Positions 1 through 10,819 of a DNA stretch of 64,000 nucleotides are shown here, in pieces. The position numbers were made by a program, and so were the translations under genes. The notes below the pieces were generated by a model. That model searched no databases and was not told where the DNA came from. It saw nothing but the letters and a program-made list of their open reading frames with translations. Each line of letters opens with the position of its first letter. Position 1 is the first letter of the stretch. The stretch comes from Primula veris (lineage: Eukaryota > Streptophyta > Magnoliopsida > Ericales > Primulaceae), in assembly GCA_963682055.1 (NCBI GenBank), contig OY821747.1:13504258-13568257 (forward strand), read 5' to 3'.

Positions 1-150
1 GTGTCTCGCTAAAAACCTTGTCAAGGAAAACCCAGTGGGAAAAAACCTTGTACTAAGGACAAAAAGAGTACACATGCATACAACAGGATGCTCCCCCTCA
101 CTTGCACACGACAGGGTGCGAGGATTTCGACTCCGACATAAAATGTCGCT

Positions 151-3100
151 CTAAGGTAGCTCAGATAGCCTACGTAGGCCAATCGCCCGTACGTGCTTCT
201 GAAAAGAATGCTTTGGCAGTGACTTGGTGAACAAGTCAGCGTGGTTATTCTCTGAACCAATATGCTTCACTTCAATCTTTTGAAGCGTTTGTTGTTCATG
301 TGTGAAGAACAACTTTGGCGCAATATGCTTAGTGGCATCACCTTTGATATAACCATGTTTCGCTTGATCAATCACAGCGGTGTTGTCCTCATAAATAACA
401 ACTGGTTCATCACGATCGTAAGCTAGATCACAGGTGCTTCGAATATGGCCAATAACTGCTCGAAGCCAGACACACTCTCTAGTCGCCTCATAGAGCGCGA
501 GTAGCTCGGAGTGGTTAGTCGAAGTGGCCACTAGAGTCTGTTTACGAGACCTCCAGGATATCGCCGTGTTCCCAATGGTAAAGACATAACCAGATTGGGA
601 ACGTCCCTTGTGCGGGTCTGATAAGAAACCAGCATCGGCATAGCCGACAAGGGTTGCGTTATTTCGAGGATCAATGGAGCTAGATCCACTCGACGCAAAG
701 GGATAGAATAAGCCCATGTCCGTAGTACCTCTAAGGTAACGGAAAATGTCTTTTATGCCAGTCCAGTGGCGGCGTGTTGGCGCGGTGCTGTGTCGAGCTA
801 GACAATTCATAGCAAACGAGATGTCCGGTCTAGTACATTGAGCCAAGTACAATAGTGCGCCTATTGCACCCAGATATGAACACTCAGGGCTCAATATCTC
901 TTCATCGTCCTCCTTTGGACGGAAGGGGTCCTTATTAATGTCTAGAGAGCGGACGACCATGGGAGTAGAGGATGGCTTAGCGTCACTATGACTAAAGCGC
1001 CTCAACACCTTTTGGGTGTAGTTTTCTTGATGGACTAAAATTCCATCTGTACGGTGCTCGATCTGCAGGCCGAGGCAATACCGTGTCTTCCCAAGATCTT
1101 TCATCTCGAATTCCTTCTTCAGGATTTCAGCAGTTTCGAACAACTCTTTCGAGGTTCCTATGAGATTCATATCATCTACATAGACTGCGATAATCGCATA
1201 TCCTGAAGTGGATTTCTTTATGAACACGCATGGGCATAGTTCATTATTAACATATCCCACGCCGATCAAGTATTCACTTAGACGGTTATACCACATCCGT
1301 TCGGATTGTTTCAATCCATATAGTGATCGTCTCAGTCTAATCGAGAACGTGTTCCGTGGCCGGGAACTACTTGATTCAGGCAACTTAAGTCCATCAGGGA
1401 CTCTCATGTAAATCTTTGTGTCCAGATCCCCGTAGAGATATGCTATGACCACATCCATGAGCTGCATATTCAGTTTTTCGGAAACTACTAAACTGATTAA
1501 GTAGCGGAACGTTATAACGTCCATTACGGGAGAATACGTCTCATCGTAATCAATTCCAGGGCGTTGAGAGAAACCTTGCGCCACAAGGCGAGCTTTGTAT
1601 CTAACAATCTCATTATTCTCATCACGCTTCCTTACGAAAACCCATTTATGACCAACTGGTCTAACATTGGGCGGTGTTGGAGCGACAGGTCCAAACACCT
1701 TTCGTTTCGTTAAGGAATCCAATTCAGCCTGGATTGCTTGTTTCCATTGAGGCCAGTCCGTTCTTCGCTGACACTCAGCAACGGTACGAGGTTCCATGTC
1801 ATCATTGTTCATAATGTCAGTGGCCACTGCGTATATGAACACATCATCGATGACAGTCTCGTTTCGCTTCAAAATATCGTCTAAACTAGTATAATCGACA
1901 GATATTTCGAGGTTATCATGATGATTAGGAACTGGTGTTTCATCTGGAACACGCTCCTCTAATACATCACCGTGATCCTTAATGATCTCGTGTGGCAAAA
2001 CAGATGCGACAGGATTTCTCCTCTTTCGAGGCAGAACATCCTTGGAACCGGACGGCCTTCCTCTTTTTTTCGGAAGGGCGGCGGACTGAACGGCCGACGG
2101 CAGCGTTCTTTGCTCGGTGGGTACAACCGGAGCAACGTGTTCAACCGGAACACGGCGTCTCACTGGGACGTCTATCCTTGCAGGCACATTTGCAGCAGGT
2201 ATATGTGATCTCGTGACATTCGCTAGGTCATTAAATGCGTCTGGCATTTGATTTGCAACATTTTTCAGACCTAGGATTCTCTGCACTTCCTTATCACTAT
2301 GTGCAGTTGGGGGATCTAGATGAGACATAGTGGGTACATGCCACGTTAATTCACGTCGTTCCTTATCAACGTTAACGTGCATTTCTCCCCCTAACGACGG
2401 GAAGAGTGTCTCATCAAAGTCACAATCCGCATGTCTAGCGGTAAAGAGATCGCCTGTCAAGGGCTCTAAATAGCGTATTATGGACGGGGATTCATAACCG
2501 ACATATATGCCCCGTCGTTTCTGAGGTCCAAATTTGGAACGCTTAGGCGGCTCAATTGGAACATTGACTAAACACCCAAACACGCGTAAATGTGAGACAT
2601 CGGGCTCATATCCAGTTACCAACTGGTACGCAGATAGTGGTTGGGTGGCCATGGGCTTCAGACGGACCAACGCAGCAGCATGCAAAATGGCATAGCCCCA
2701 CGCAGAAATAGGAAGTTTGGTGCGTATAACCAAAGTCCTAGCAATCATTTGCAATCGCTTAATGAAAGCTTCTGCAAGGCCGTTTTGGGTATGAACATAC
2801 GCAACTGGGTGTTCAAGATTAATTCCCAAAGTCATGCAATAGTCATCGAAAGTTTTCGATGTAAACTCCGCGGCATTATCAAGTCTAATAGACTTTATCG
2901 GATAATCCGGATGATGAGCCCTCAATTTAATGATCTGGGCTAGGAGTTTTGGAAACGCTGCGTTTCTTGTGGACAACAAAGCTACGTGTGACCATCTTGT
3001 CGATGCATCAACCAAAACCATGAAATATTTAAATGGTCCGCAAGTTGGTTGGATAGGTCCACAAATATCTCCATGAATTCTTTCAAGGAATTGGGAAACC

Positions 3101-3720
3101 AATTTTGTAGGTTTCACACGAATTGGTTTGAGATTAGTCTTTCCAATCGAGCATGCTTGGCATAGGCTTTTCGGGTTAATCACGAAATTCTTTCCTCCAA
3201 GAGGATGCCCATGAGATGCGTTCATCGTTCGAAGCATCGTATTTTGACCCGGGTGTCCCAGCCGGTCATGCCATAGCATAAAAGTGCTCTCATCAATCGG
3301 CGCCCGCCGAATGATTAGATTGCTTTCAAAGTTTTGGATTGTAGTAACATACAAACCACTTGAAAGACATCTCAACTTCTCCAGAATACGCTTTTGGTCG
3401 TATTGAGTGGAGGTAATGTGAAGGTATTCAATACCATTTTCACGAGCAGTTTCAAGATGAAACTTATTTTCTCGGATATCCTTAAAGCTCAACAAGGTAC
3501 GACTGGACCTCGGAGAATATAAGGCCTCAGATACTTCAACAGGAGTACCATTTGACAACATGAATTTAGCTTTACCAAAGCCTTCAACAAGGGTCGACGG
3601 GCCCGAAATTGTTGTCACTGAGGTTACTTTAGGCGTAAAGTTGATAAAAAACGATTTATCTTTTAAGATAGTATGTGTAGTGCCACTATCAACCAGACAA
3701 TCAACTGCCCCACAATACAT
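151..3720 (-). CDS. pol: Copia pol: protease-integrase-RT-RNase H, 1189 aa
   Basis: The domain order is that of Ty1-copia. Near residues 11-16 is the aspartic protease site DSGTTH. Next comes an HHCC pre-integrase zinc site (HDRLGHPG...CQACSIGK), then the integrase core (HGDICGP, RLDNAAEF, NGLAEAF supplying D, D and E). Reverse transcriptase follows (KWVFVRKRDENN, KARLVAQGFSQ, the YVDDM catalytic box), and RNase H (GYADAGFLSD, HSELLALYEA, YEDNTAV). There is no internal stop. The ORF starts at an ATG (3718-3720) only two bases after TTATTTTACTTTTAG, which resembles a 3' splice site, so pol may be translated from a spliced mRNA. The protein starts almost at the protease active site, so its true N-terminus may lie in an upstream exon. 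Confidence 0.93.
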   Translation of the reverse strand: MYCGAVDCLVDSGTTHTILKDKSFFINFTPKVTSVTTISGPSTLVEGFGKAKFMLSNGTPVEVSEALYSPRSSRTLLSFKDIRENKFHLETARENGIEYLHITSTQYDQKRILEKLRCLSSGLYVTTIQNFESNLIIRRAPIDESTFMLWHDRLGHPGQNTMLRTMNASHGHPLGGKNFVINPKSLCQACSIGKTNLKPIRVKPTKLVSQFLERIHGDICGPIQPTCGPFKYFMVLVDASTRWSHVALLSTRNAAFPKLLAQIIKLRAHHPDYPIKSIRLDNAAEFTSKTFDDYCMTLGINLEHPVAYVHTQNGLAEAFIKRLQMIARTLVIRTKLPISAWGYAILHAAALVRLKPMATQPLSAYQLVTGYEPDVSHLRVFGCLVNVPIEPPKRSKFGPQKRRGIYVGYESPSIIRYLEPLTGDLFTARHADCDFDETLFPSLGGEMHVNVDKERRELTWHVPTMSHLDPPTAHSDKEVQRILGLKNVANQMPDAFNDLANVTRSHIPAANVPARIDVPVRRRVPVEHVAPVVPTEQRTLPSAVQSAALPKKRGRPSGSKDVLPRKRRNPVASVLPHEIIKDHGDVLEERVPDETPVPNHHDNLEISVDYTSLDDILKRNETVIDDVFIYAVATDIMNNDDMEPRTVAECQRRTDWPQWKQAIQAELDSLTKRKVFGPVAPTPPNVRPVGHKWVFVRKRDENNEIVRYKARLVAQGFSQRPGIDYDETYSPVMDVITFRYLISLVVSEKLNMQLMDVVIAYLYGDLDTKIYMRVPDGLKLPESSSSRPRNTFSIRLRRSLYGLKQSERMWYNRLSEYLIGVGYVNNELCPCVFIKKSTSGYAIIAVYVDDMNLIGTSKELFETAEILKKEFEMKDLGKTRYCLGLQIEHRTDGILVHQENYTQKVLRRFSHSDAKPSSTPMVVRSLDINKDPFRPKEDDEEILSPECSYLGAIGALLYLAQCTRPDISFAMNCLARHSTAPTRRHWTGIKDIFRYLRGTTDMGLFYPFASSGSSSIDPRNNATLVGYADAGFLSDPHKGRSQSGYVFTIGNTAISWRSRKQTLVATSTNHSELLALYEATRECVWLRAVIGHIRSTCDLAYDRDEPVVIYEDNTAVIDQAKHGYIKGDATKHIAPKLFFTHEQQTLQKIEVKHIGSENNHADLFTKSLPKHSFQKHVRAIGLRRLSELP

Positions 3721-3948
3721 GCCTAAAAGTAAAATAATTTAAAGTCGGTCACACGAATAAAAGGAATTTCTCAATGAAATAACTTTAAATTATACGAGAA
3801 ATATTCAAAACATTATCCATAAAACAAACCATAATCCAAAAGAAATGAACAATATCCAAAGGAAAAAACATAATCCGAAATGGAATTGAAATAACATAAT
3901 CCAGGAGCAAAACAGCTCAATTATTAAAAGAAACGAAGAAAAAAAACT
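3721..3948 (-). other. gag-pol spacer, candidate intron
   Basis: This 228-bp AT-rich stretch separates gag and pol, which are in the same frame. It has in-frame stops (for example TAA at 3739-3741 on the minus strand) and ends in a pyrimidine-rich TAG just before the pol ATG. An intron or a readthrough/reinitiation device would each fit. No clear GT donor was identified in the gag tail. Confidence 0.45.
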
Positions 3949-4944
3949 TTATTCTTCCATGTGAGCCTCAAAGTCAGGGGTCTCAAGGGTTTCTTTTGCA
4001 CTAGCTTCAATCATGTTGGTTTCGACCCTTCTACCCTTGTGGTAGTTTTCGACTTCTTGGGGAGTTGCCCTACAAGTCCTTTGCATATGACCATTTCCAC
4101 CACATTTATAGCACAGAGTTGGCATAGCGGCCGGATCTCTTGCTTTGGGACGACTGGCCCGATTGTTCCTACCACCACGAGACTGCCTAGGAGGAGCCAC
4201 AGGTCCTCGGTTCGGACGATTGTCCAAACCTCGCTTGGCTGGACGAGCATTACGCTCATCCCTGTTCCTTGGCTGACGGGACGACTGGCCCTTTTCTCGT
4301 TTCCCATATCGTGGACGAGGTCCACGAACAGCATTAGCATCAGGCATTGGAATTGCCTTTGAACCAGCAGGGCGAGAATTACTGTTCATCATTAAAATGA
4401 GACTATTCTTCTCGTCCAATAACAACTGGGTGATAAGCTCGGGAAATTTGGTGAATTTAGACTGACGATATTGCTTTTGGAGCAAGATGTCAGAACTAGG
4501 AAATGTGGTGTACGTTTTCTCCAATAAGTCACTGTCGGTGAGCGTTTCACCACAGTATTGGAGAGTAGCACGAATTCTGCATACTTCAGCGTTATATTTT
4601 TCAACGCTTTCAAAGTCCTGAAATCGCAGATTCAGCCAATCACGGCGGGCTTCAGGAAGCCAAATGGTCTTTTGGTGGTCGAAACGCTCTTTCAGAGAGT
4701 CCCATAATGCCTTTGGTGAGGTGGTCGCTATGAACTCAGATTTCATGGCGTTTGATAAGTGGCGGCGAAACAGAATCATCGCCCGAGCACTCATTTCACG
4801 CGTTACTTCCATTTCACGCTCCTCCTCATCATATATGACATCCAATAAGCCTTGGGTATCTAAATGGTTTTGGATATCCTGACTCCAATCCAAGTAGTTC
4901 TTGCTGGCAGCATCCAAAATTGGAAAGTCAAGCTTGATTGACAT
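3949..4944 (-). CDS. gag: Copia gag (capsid/nucleocapsid), 331 aa
   Basis: This is the structural protein that packages element RNA in cytoplasmic particles. The N-terminal two thirds look like the UBN2-type gag domain of plant copia elements (YLDWSQDIQNHLDTQGLL near residues 18-35; ALWDSLKERFDHQ near 83-95). A basic R/G/P-rich region follows, then one CCHC zinc knuckle, CYKCGGNGHMQRTC (CX2CX4HX4C), near residue 275. The frame ends in TAA at 3949-3951. Pol lies downstream in the same frame after a 228-bp stretch that contains stops, so gag and pol are not one continuous polyprotein. The ATG at 4944 is the only start that keeps the whole domain. Confidence 0.92.
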   Translation of the reverse strand: MSIKLDFPILDAASKNYLDWSQDIQNHLDTQGLLDVIYDEEEREMEVTREMSARAMILFRRHLSNAMKSEFIATTSPKALWDSLKERFDHQKTIWLPEARRDWLNLRFQDFESVEKYNAEVCRIRATLQYCGETLTDSDLLEKTYTTFPSSDILLQKQYRQSKFTKFPELITQLLLDEKNSLILMMNSNSRPAGSKAIPMPDANAVRGPRPRYGKREKGQSSRQPRNRDERNARPAKRGLDNRPNRGPVAPPRQSRGGRNNRASRPKARDPAAMPTLCYKCGGNGHMQRTCRATPQEVENYHKGRRVETNMIEASAKETLETPDFEAHMEE

Positions 4945-6729
4945 TTTTCTACAACAGGAGAAAAGAAAATAAAGACTGGATTAGTCATCATATAAAACAA
5001 CTGGTTTATATGTTTATGGTTTGTATAAGCACAAACTTTATTTCGAAACGACAGGTTCGAAAAACAAGTTTTGCTTTTAAGTGAAGAGGTTCTCTTTGAT
5101 CGAACGACAGGTCGATCCTGAGACACCAATTCGGCGAATACATATCTATATAGACACATTCGGGGAAATTATTATTTACTCAACCCCTTTCGGTAGCTCT
5201 ATTTGAACACGACCAGGAAAGACGGTGAGGGGGGTGGGCACGAATGCCTCTTAAAAACCGACCTCATTAGGAGAACGACTTCCGCCTTTATCTTTCCTAG
5301 ACATCGTATCCAAATAGGTGAGCCTATTTGGGGAAGATTCATAATTTTTCCAACTTAAATGTGAATATATACGATTTTCGCATTTTATATATGGCAATAA
5401 TATTAAACATAGAGAATATCTATCTAGATTAATTACACATATATAAACATGCAGTAAATATATTTTAGAATCTATTTAATCATGCAGTAGATTTGGTGTT
5501 ATCAATTTAAGATTATCAATCAATCTATAAAGATTCTAACATATCAAATCAAATCTATTTAAGATTATCAATCAATTCATAAAGATTCTAACATATCAAA
5601 TCAAATCAATTTAATATTATCAATCAATTCATGAAGATTCTAACATATCAAATCAAATTTATTTAAGATTATCAATCAATTCATAAAGATTCTAACATAT
5701 CAAATCAAATCAATTTAATATTATCAATCAATTCATGAAGATTCTAACATATCAAATCAAATCTATTTAAGATTATCAATCAATTCATAAAGATTCTAAC
5801 ATATCAAATCAAATCAATTTAATATTATCAATCAATTCATGAAGATTCTAACATATCAAATCAAATCTATTTAAGATTATCAATTATCTATGTTTATCGC
5901 CATATTAATAATTCTATACATGGTAGTTTTAACATGCAAGCAAACAATATATTTTTAATTTACCAATCAATTCTATATATGGTAAAAAAAATATTTTAAC
6001 ATGCAAATGGGTTAAATTTACATGAAAACATATCAATTTATTCAATTAACATGCAATTTTTATACGCTTGCCTTTTAATAAAAAAATATATGCATGTGGG
6101 TGAATATTTATACACTGAATATAGGTATTTATCAAACATATAAACTGTTTTGCATATAAGTAATTACTACAGGACCATACGTGTAATTTCAGTAAACTAT
6201 TTATTAGTAATAGAATTATTACGGGGGAAGGCCATAATTTCTGGAGTGTTTCAGTTTGGTCATATTACTTCTGAACATTACAGATAAGAGTTTATAGGTT
6301 TATAAACTACTAAATCTACATCAATCAGCACATATGCACATGATATCTCACAAAAAATTATACTATAGCACTATCAATAATCAATTTATGTACTTGCTAA
6401 TCATGGAGCTATGTGCCAGAGCAAATAATTTACTATGCAGTGAGATCATTCTCATAATAAAGCAATTTGCATAACTATTATAAGACTTCTAATTTACACG
6501 CATATGTATATCACAATTTATTATCAATAAACATGCAATTTTATATAGTATGTTTACGAAATAGCAGTAATCATGCAATTTTCACCCAGCCAGACTAATA
6601 AATAAATTTTATACCGTACTCTGCGTATTTTGTAGAAGGTCGAAACGAACCCAATAAAACACGGATAAACCTCAAGGTTTATTTAACCTAGAATCCGTAC
6701 TTCGATCTCCGAGAGCAGTGCTGATAACA
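4945..6729 (-). other. Copia leader: tandem repeat plus conserved block
   Basis: This is the untranslated leader between the 5' LTR and gag, 1.8 kb and very AT-rich. It has no credible gene. It contains a 52-bp tandem array (about 5498-5885). Nearer gag (about 5158-5365) is a more GC-rich block that is conserved in the leaders of the other two copia elements of the window. Confidence 0.8.
5498..5885. repeat. 52-bp tandem repeat, alternating subtypes
   Basis: The anchor aaagattctaacatatcaaa recurs near 5529, 5581, 5633, 5685, 5737, 5789 and 5841, an exact 52-bp period of about seven copies. Two variants alternate (atttaagattatc and atttaatattatc), giving a 104-bp higher-order unit. It lies inside the leader of the minus-strand copia element. 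Confidence 0.92.
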
Positions 6730-6928
6730 TGTTGTAATACAACTATTAGCTATGTATTTAGGGAGACAGAAGTAGAGAGAGAGGGGAACAGTATAGTCTT
6801 ATTAATGAATGAATGTGTGTCTGAATACAAGACCCCTAACCCTCTTTATATAGATAGAGAGGTAGGGTTAAAAGCCCATCTGGGCCCAATAAGTAAAAGC
6901 CCAATAAGAGTCCAATAATCTTACAACA
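6730..6928 (-). repeat. 5' LTR of the minus-strand copia element
   Basis: This is a 199-bp LTR. On the minus strand it begins TGTTGTAAG and ends TTACAACA, giving the usual TG...CA termini with an 8-bp inverted repeat. It has a TATA box (TATATAAAGAGG, near 6845-6858) followed by sequence shared with the LTRs at 26053 and 31935. The priming site follows directly at about 6715-6730, reading TGTTATCAGCACTGC on the minus strand. That is a variant of the initiator-Met complement found in many plant copia elements. Confidence 0.9.
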
Positions 6929-6957
6929 CTACTGTTGTTTTCTCAATAAAATTGTTA

Positions 6958-8316
6958 AGGTTTATTATACTTAACTAACCTGAAATATGGTACTGTTTCC
7001 ATTAACTAGCTTGAATTATAAACTCTATCTTTTACTATCCTGAACTTTAGTCTGTATTATTATTATTTTTTGTACAAAAAGACAACTCAAGTGGACGGAA
7101 AAGTCACCACGTGACCACACGTGACCATTTTACAAACAAATTACTTATCTACACTTAAATTTAAAGAGAAAAAAAATAGGTCTAGTGACTCCAAATAGCA
7201 TACATTAACAAAATGGGGACCAAAGTTATGACATTAACAATTGAGGTACCGAACTATATATATTTTTCTAAATTGGGGACTTCTCCGTCAATTTAATTGG
7301 ACGGAAGTTAAATTTAAATTTTATTTCAGTCCCAAATTTTATAAAAAATATTAATTTAACCCAAAAAAATTATAATTTTACATTTTTAACATACCCATAA
7401 ACAAATAGTTGCATATACATACTCATACATATACATAAGAAAAAGAAATACACAATTTATATATATATATAACGATATAGAAAAAAATTTATTATTTTTG
7501 AATAAAAAAAAATATATTTTTAAAAAAATTAACTTGTTTTTGAAAAAAATAATTTTTTTTTGAAAAAAGCAACTTTTTTTGAAAAAATTAACTTTAAAAA
7601 AAAAGAAGTTAATTTTTTAAAAAAAGTAACTTTTTTTTAAAAAATATGAACTTTAAAAAAAATTATTTTTATAAAAAAAGTTATTTATTTTTTAAATAAG
7701 GCAATTCAAAAAGTGCATACCTTTTAAAAAATATAATTAATTTTAAAAAATATTAAAAAAAAGTTACTTTTTTTATAAAACGTTACATTTATATATATAT
7801 ATATATATTGTGTATTTTTAATATATTTTTTGTATTTTATGTATACGTATGAGCATGCATATGTAACTATTTATTAATGAGTATGTTAAAAATATAAATT
7901 TATAAACATTTCGGGTTAAATTCATATGTTTTATAAAATTTAGGACTGAAATAGAATTTAAACTTAACTTCCGTCAAATTAAATTGACGTAGGTACTCAA
8001 TTTAGGAAAAAATATATAGTTCGGTAACTCAGCTGTTAATGTTATAAGTTTGGTTCTCATTTTGTTAATGTATGTTATTTTGAGTTGCTAAACCTATTTT
8101 TTCGCCTTTAAATTTAAGTGTACATAAGTAATTAATCTGTTTCTAAAATGATCATGTGTGGTCACGTACTGACTTTTCCGTTCACTTGAATTGTCTTTTT
8201 ATATAAAAAAAATAACAAAGACTAAAATTCAGCGTAGTAAAAATATGAGTTTATAATTCAGGATATTTAAAGGAAACAACACCGGACTTAAAATTAGTTA
8301 AAGTATAATAAACATG
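6958..8316. mobile_element. Foldback (MULE-type) element, 1.36 kb, 9-bp TSD
   Basis: The two halves are inverted copies. The left end (tttattatacttaactaac at 6961) matches the complement of the right end (tttattatactttaacta, ending at 8313), and the match runs inward for about 470 bp on each side. The centre (about 7490-7780) is A/T homopolymer. The 9-bp direct repeat aaattgtta flanks it at 6949-6957 and 8317-8325. A 9-bp TSD with long terminal inverted repeats is the Mutator-superfamily pattern. It has no coding capacity and would depend on a transposase supplied elsewhere. Confidence 0.85.
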
Positions 8317-8325
8317 AAATTGTTA

Positions 8326-8751
8326 CTTGCAAGAATTAAAAAATGTGCATGTTATGTAGTTTTCTTAAAAGGAAACTTCACGAGAAGGTTTCTTAACGGA
8401 TCATTACTAAGAGAAATGAATGAAAAAGAAAACCACTTCTTTTATATATCCGTCATTGTGATCTGTGCAGATTCACCAGTGCTTGCTAATACAATAATAA
8501 AATAAAATAAAATAAATGTGATTGGAAGTTCTTCTACGTTCTAATTATAAAAATAAAAGGGGGCTTTTCTGTCATTCACCTACCAAGTGCCGTCAAGTTT
8601 AATTTTTTGGTACATATCATCAAAGTTCTTTAATAAAGAAAGCCCATGACCAAACCTTGTAAATTATCTTCTCTATAAATTAATGCGCAAATATTGTCGT
8701 CGGTTTGTCTAAATAAATAAGGAGGGGGTATCGATCAAAATATATATATTA
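8326..8751. other. Intergenic, nothing recognised
   Basis: AT-rich sequence. The short open frame that begins inside the foldback element's right end at 8314 has no domain-like composition and is judged random. No RNA gene or repeat was seen. Confidence 0.6.
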
Positions 8752-8987
8752 CTCATCATCCCTTCTTATTTAATAGTATATTACGAAATTACGTGTAATT
8801 TTGACCCGTTAATAATTTATATCCAAATTGTCGGAATAAAAATTTTAAAAAATTGATCCTAAGTTCAAATATTAAATTTTATGATTAAATTTTAAAAAAA
8901 TCCATTTCGACAATTTTAATATAAGTTATAAACCGGTCAAAATTGCACGTAGTTTCGTAATAGACAATTAAATAGGAACGGAGGGAG
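8752..8987. mobile_element. Stowaway-type MITE
   Basis: A 236-bp element flanked by TA (8750-8751 and 8988-8989). The right end read on the minus strand is CTCCCTCCGTTCC, the hallmark terminus of Tc1/mariner Stowaway MITEs; the left end is a diverged version (ctcatcatccctt). The two halves fold back on each other for nearly the whole length. The related terminus at 57852 belongs to the same family. Confidence 0.88.
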
Positions 8988-8989
8988 TA

Positions 8990-10819
8990 AGCAATTAGTT
9001 CTTAATTCAGTGTTCTAAAAGACGCGTCTATGCGTAAATTAGACGTCTATACGATAGACGGAGCTTAAAAGAATAACATATTACACGAATTAAACGATGA
9101 TTAAACAAAATTAAGCGTGATTACGCATTACGCGGATAACTTCTACTTGAATTTTGACGCAACTTTTAAAACATTAGTCCTTACTATTCGGAAAGAAAAT
9201 GGTGGCGAAGGAAGCACCGAGAAGCAAAAGGCAAATGAATCAATTGTTTGGATTTAATATAATATAATACATGAAATGCTAAATACCACCTCAACAGATG
9301 TTAAGCCAGCAGTGTTAAACACCGTCCTAAGCGCTTATTTGTTACAATTTGCAATCAGACCTATAAAATTAGTGAATAATGTATTATTATAAAAGTGGTC
9401 TCCCTATCTAACACATCACTAATACATAATTAATATAACTAATGGGCACACATGTACACGTCCATTGACAAAGGAAACATACATGCATCTTCCCATTTCA
9501 GTGCAAACAAATTAAAACATTCATAATGCGTATTTAATTATCTTTTATGGATAAACCAACGACCTAATTATCTTTTGTGCAATAGGAGCTAGCTCTAGCA
9601 TAATTAATTTAGTTCTAATTCTCATGATAATTTGGGCAACCTAAATGATATAGGTTGGGTTGGGTTGCGATGCAGTCACGCAAACTACAAAAAAGGTATT
9701 ACACCTGTTATTGACAACCATCGATCGAGCTTAGGCGAGGTTAGATCTTAAAAAACGTAAGGTTTTATGTGCCAACTGCCAAGGGTAATAAATATTATCT
9801 TCTGAAACACTTAAATATAACAAGCCAATCTAGCATTTAATCTTAAAAGTTATTTTTTTTCTTCTACATAAGCACATATTGAAATACTTACAAACTATCA
9901 ATCAGTTAACAGCTTATTTTTGGAGCTATTATTATTTACTCTAGTATAAGTGAAGTCTAAATAAAGTCTTTTAACTTTGAAACTATAGCAATAAAAGAGT
10001 CCTGTTATGACCAACCAAAAATCCAGCTCGTACGCACTTATCCTATCAATTACTGTTAAGAATAAAGACATTTTCCAAAAGATAAAAATGAAACTACTGT
10101 AGTACCAATTATTCCAAATATTCCTACTACATGCCTCGATTCCATCAGAGTTTGCAATAATCCACAGCGGTCATTATTCCATCGATTACAATACCAATTA
10201 TTTAATCATGCAATTATTTTGCATTGGGGACACCTTTCGAATTAAAATACTCCCTAATTCACAGCGTCAATGAAATTGCCGGCCTTGATTTATGAACTAA
10301 TCAAAACCAATGGGGCTCATTTATTCATTTAGGTCACGATGATAGTTACATACACATTGTTTTTTGGCCATTGACCAAACTCAGAATATACGCAATAGAA
10401 ATAAGCAACTATTGCACAAAAATAAACCCCAAGATAAAAAAAAAAAGTTTCTCTTCAAACAGAAAAACAAAACACAAGGAAAGTCTACTAATCATATTAC
10501 ATCTTACTTATTAAAATCTTGAAAATTTAAAAAGAGGGTAAAAAAACAAAAGGTTGCATTTAAGCTGACCAAAGAGAGAACGGTAAGAAAATGATGGTAT
10601 AGTAAGTAACTGAATTTCCAAATATTGCAAAATTGCAAAATTTTGACCACTCTTTTTCAGTGCCTTTCCCCACATTTTTCTCTCTCACCAATCCTCTGAC
10701 ATTCCAGCTCAGCATTGCCGGCTAAATTACAATTTTACCCTCTACCCTCAACTCAACTCACAAACAACAACATTTTCAACAACATTTCTCTGGTCCCTGT
10801 AGTTTCATTTATACCTCAA
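8990..10819. other. Intergenic DNA and 3' flank of the DELLA gene
   Basis: No gene, RNA or clear repeat was recognised. A 120-bp patch (about 9019-9140) is rich in CpG with repeated gacg and ttacgc words and looks like an old repeat. The last few hundred bases should hold the 3' untranslated region of the DELLA gene, which is transcribed leftward. Confidence 0.5.

Larger units (their letters stand above)
1..6928 (-). mobile_element. Ty1-copia LTR retrotransposon, young, 3' end off window
   Basis: In transcription order (right to left) the element has a 5' LTR (6730-6928), a primer-binding site, a 1.8-kb leader, gag (3949-4944), a 229-bp spacer and pol (151-3720). At 1-150 there is a 3' untranslated tail homologous to the tail of the copy at 26053-32149, which reaches its 3' LTR about 0.45 kb further on, so the 3' LTR here should lie just left of the window. 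Both reading frames are open, unlike those of its relative, which suggests recent insertion and possible autonomy. The TSD cannot be checked; the five bases outside the 5' LTR are ctact (6929-6933). Confidence 0.93.

Noticed and set aside
8314..8505. 63-codon frame beginning in the foldback element
   Set aside because: Begins inside the transposon end and runs into AT-rich DNA; no support.
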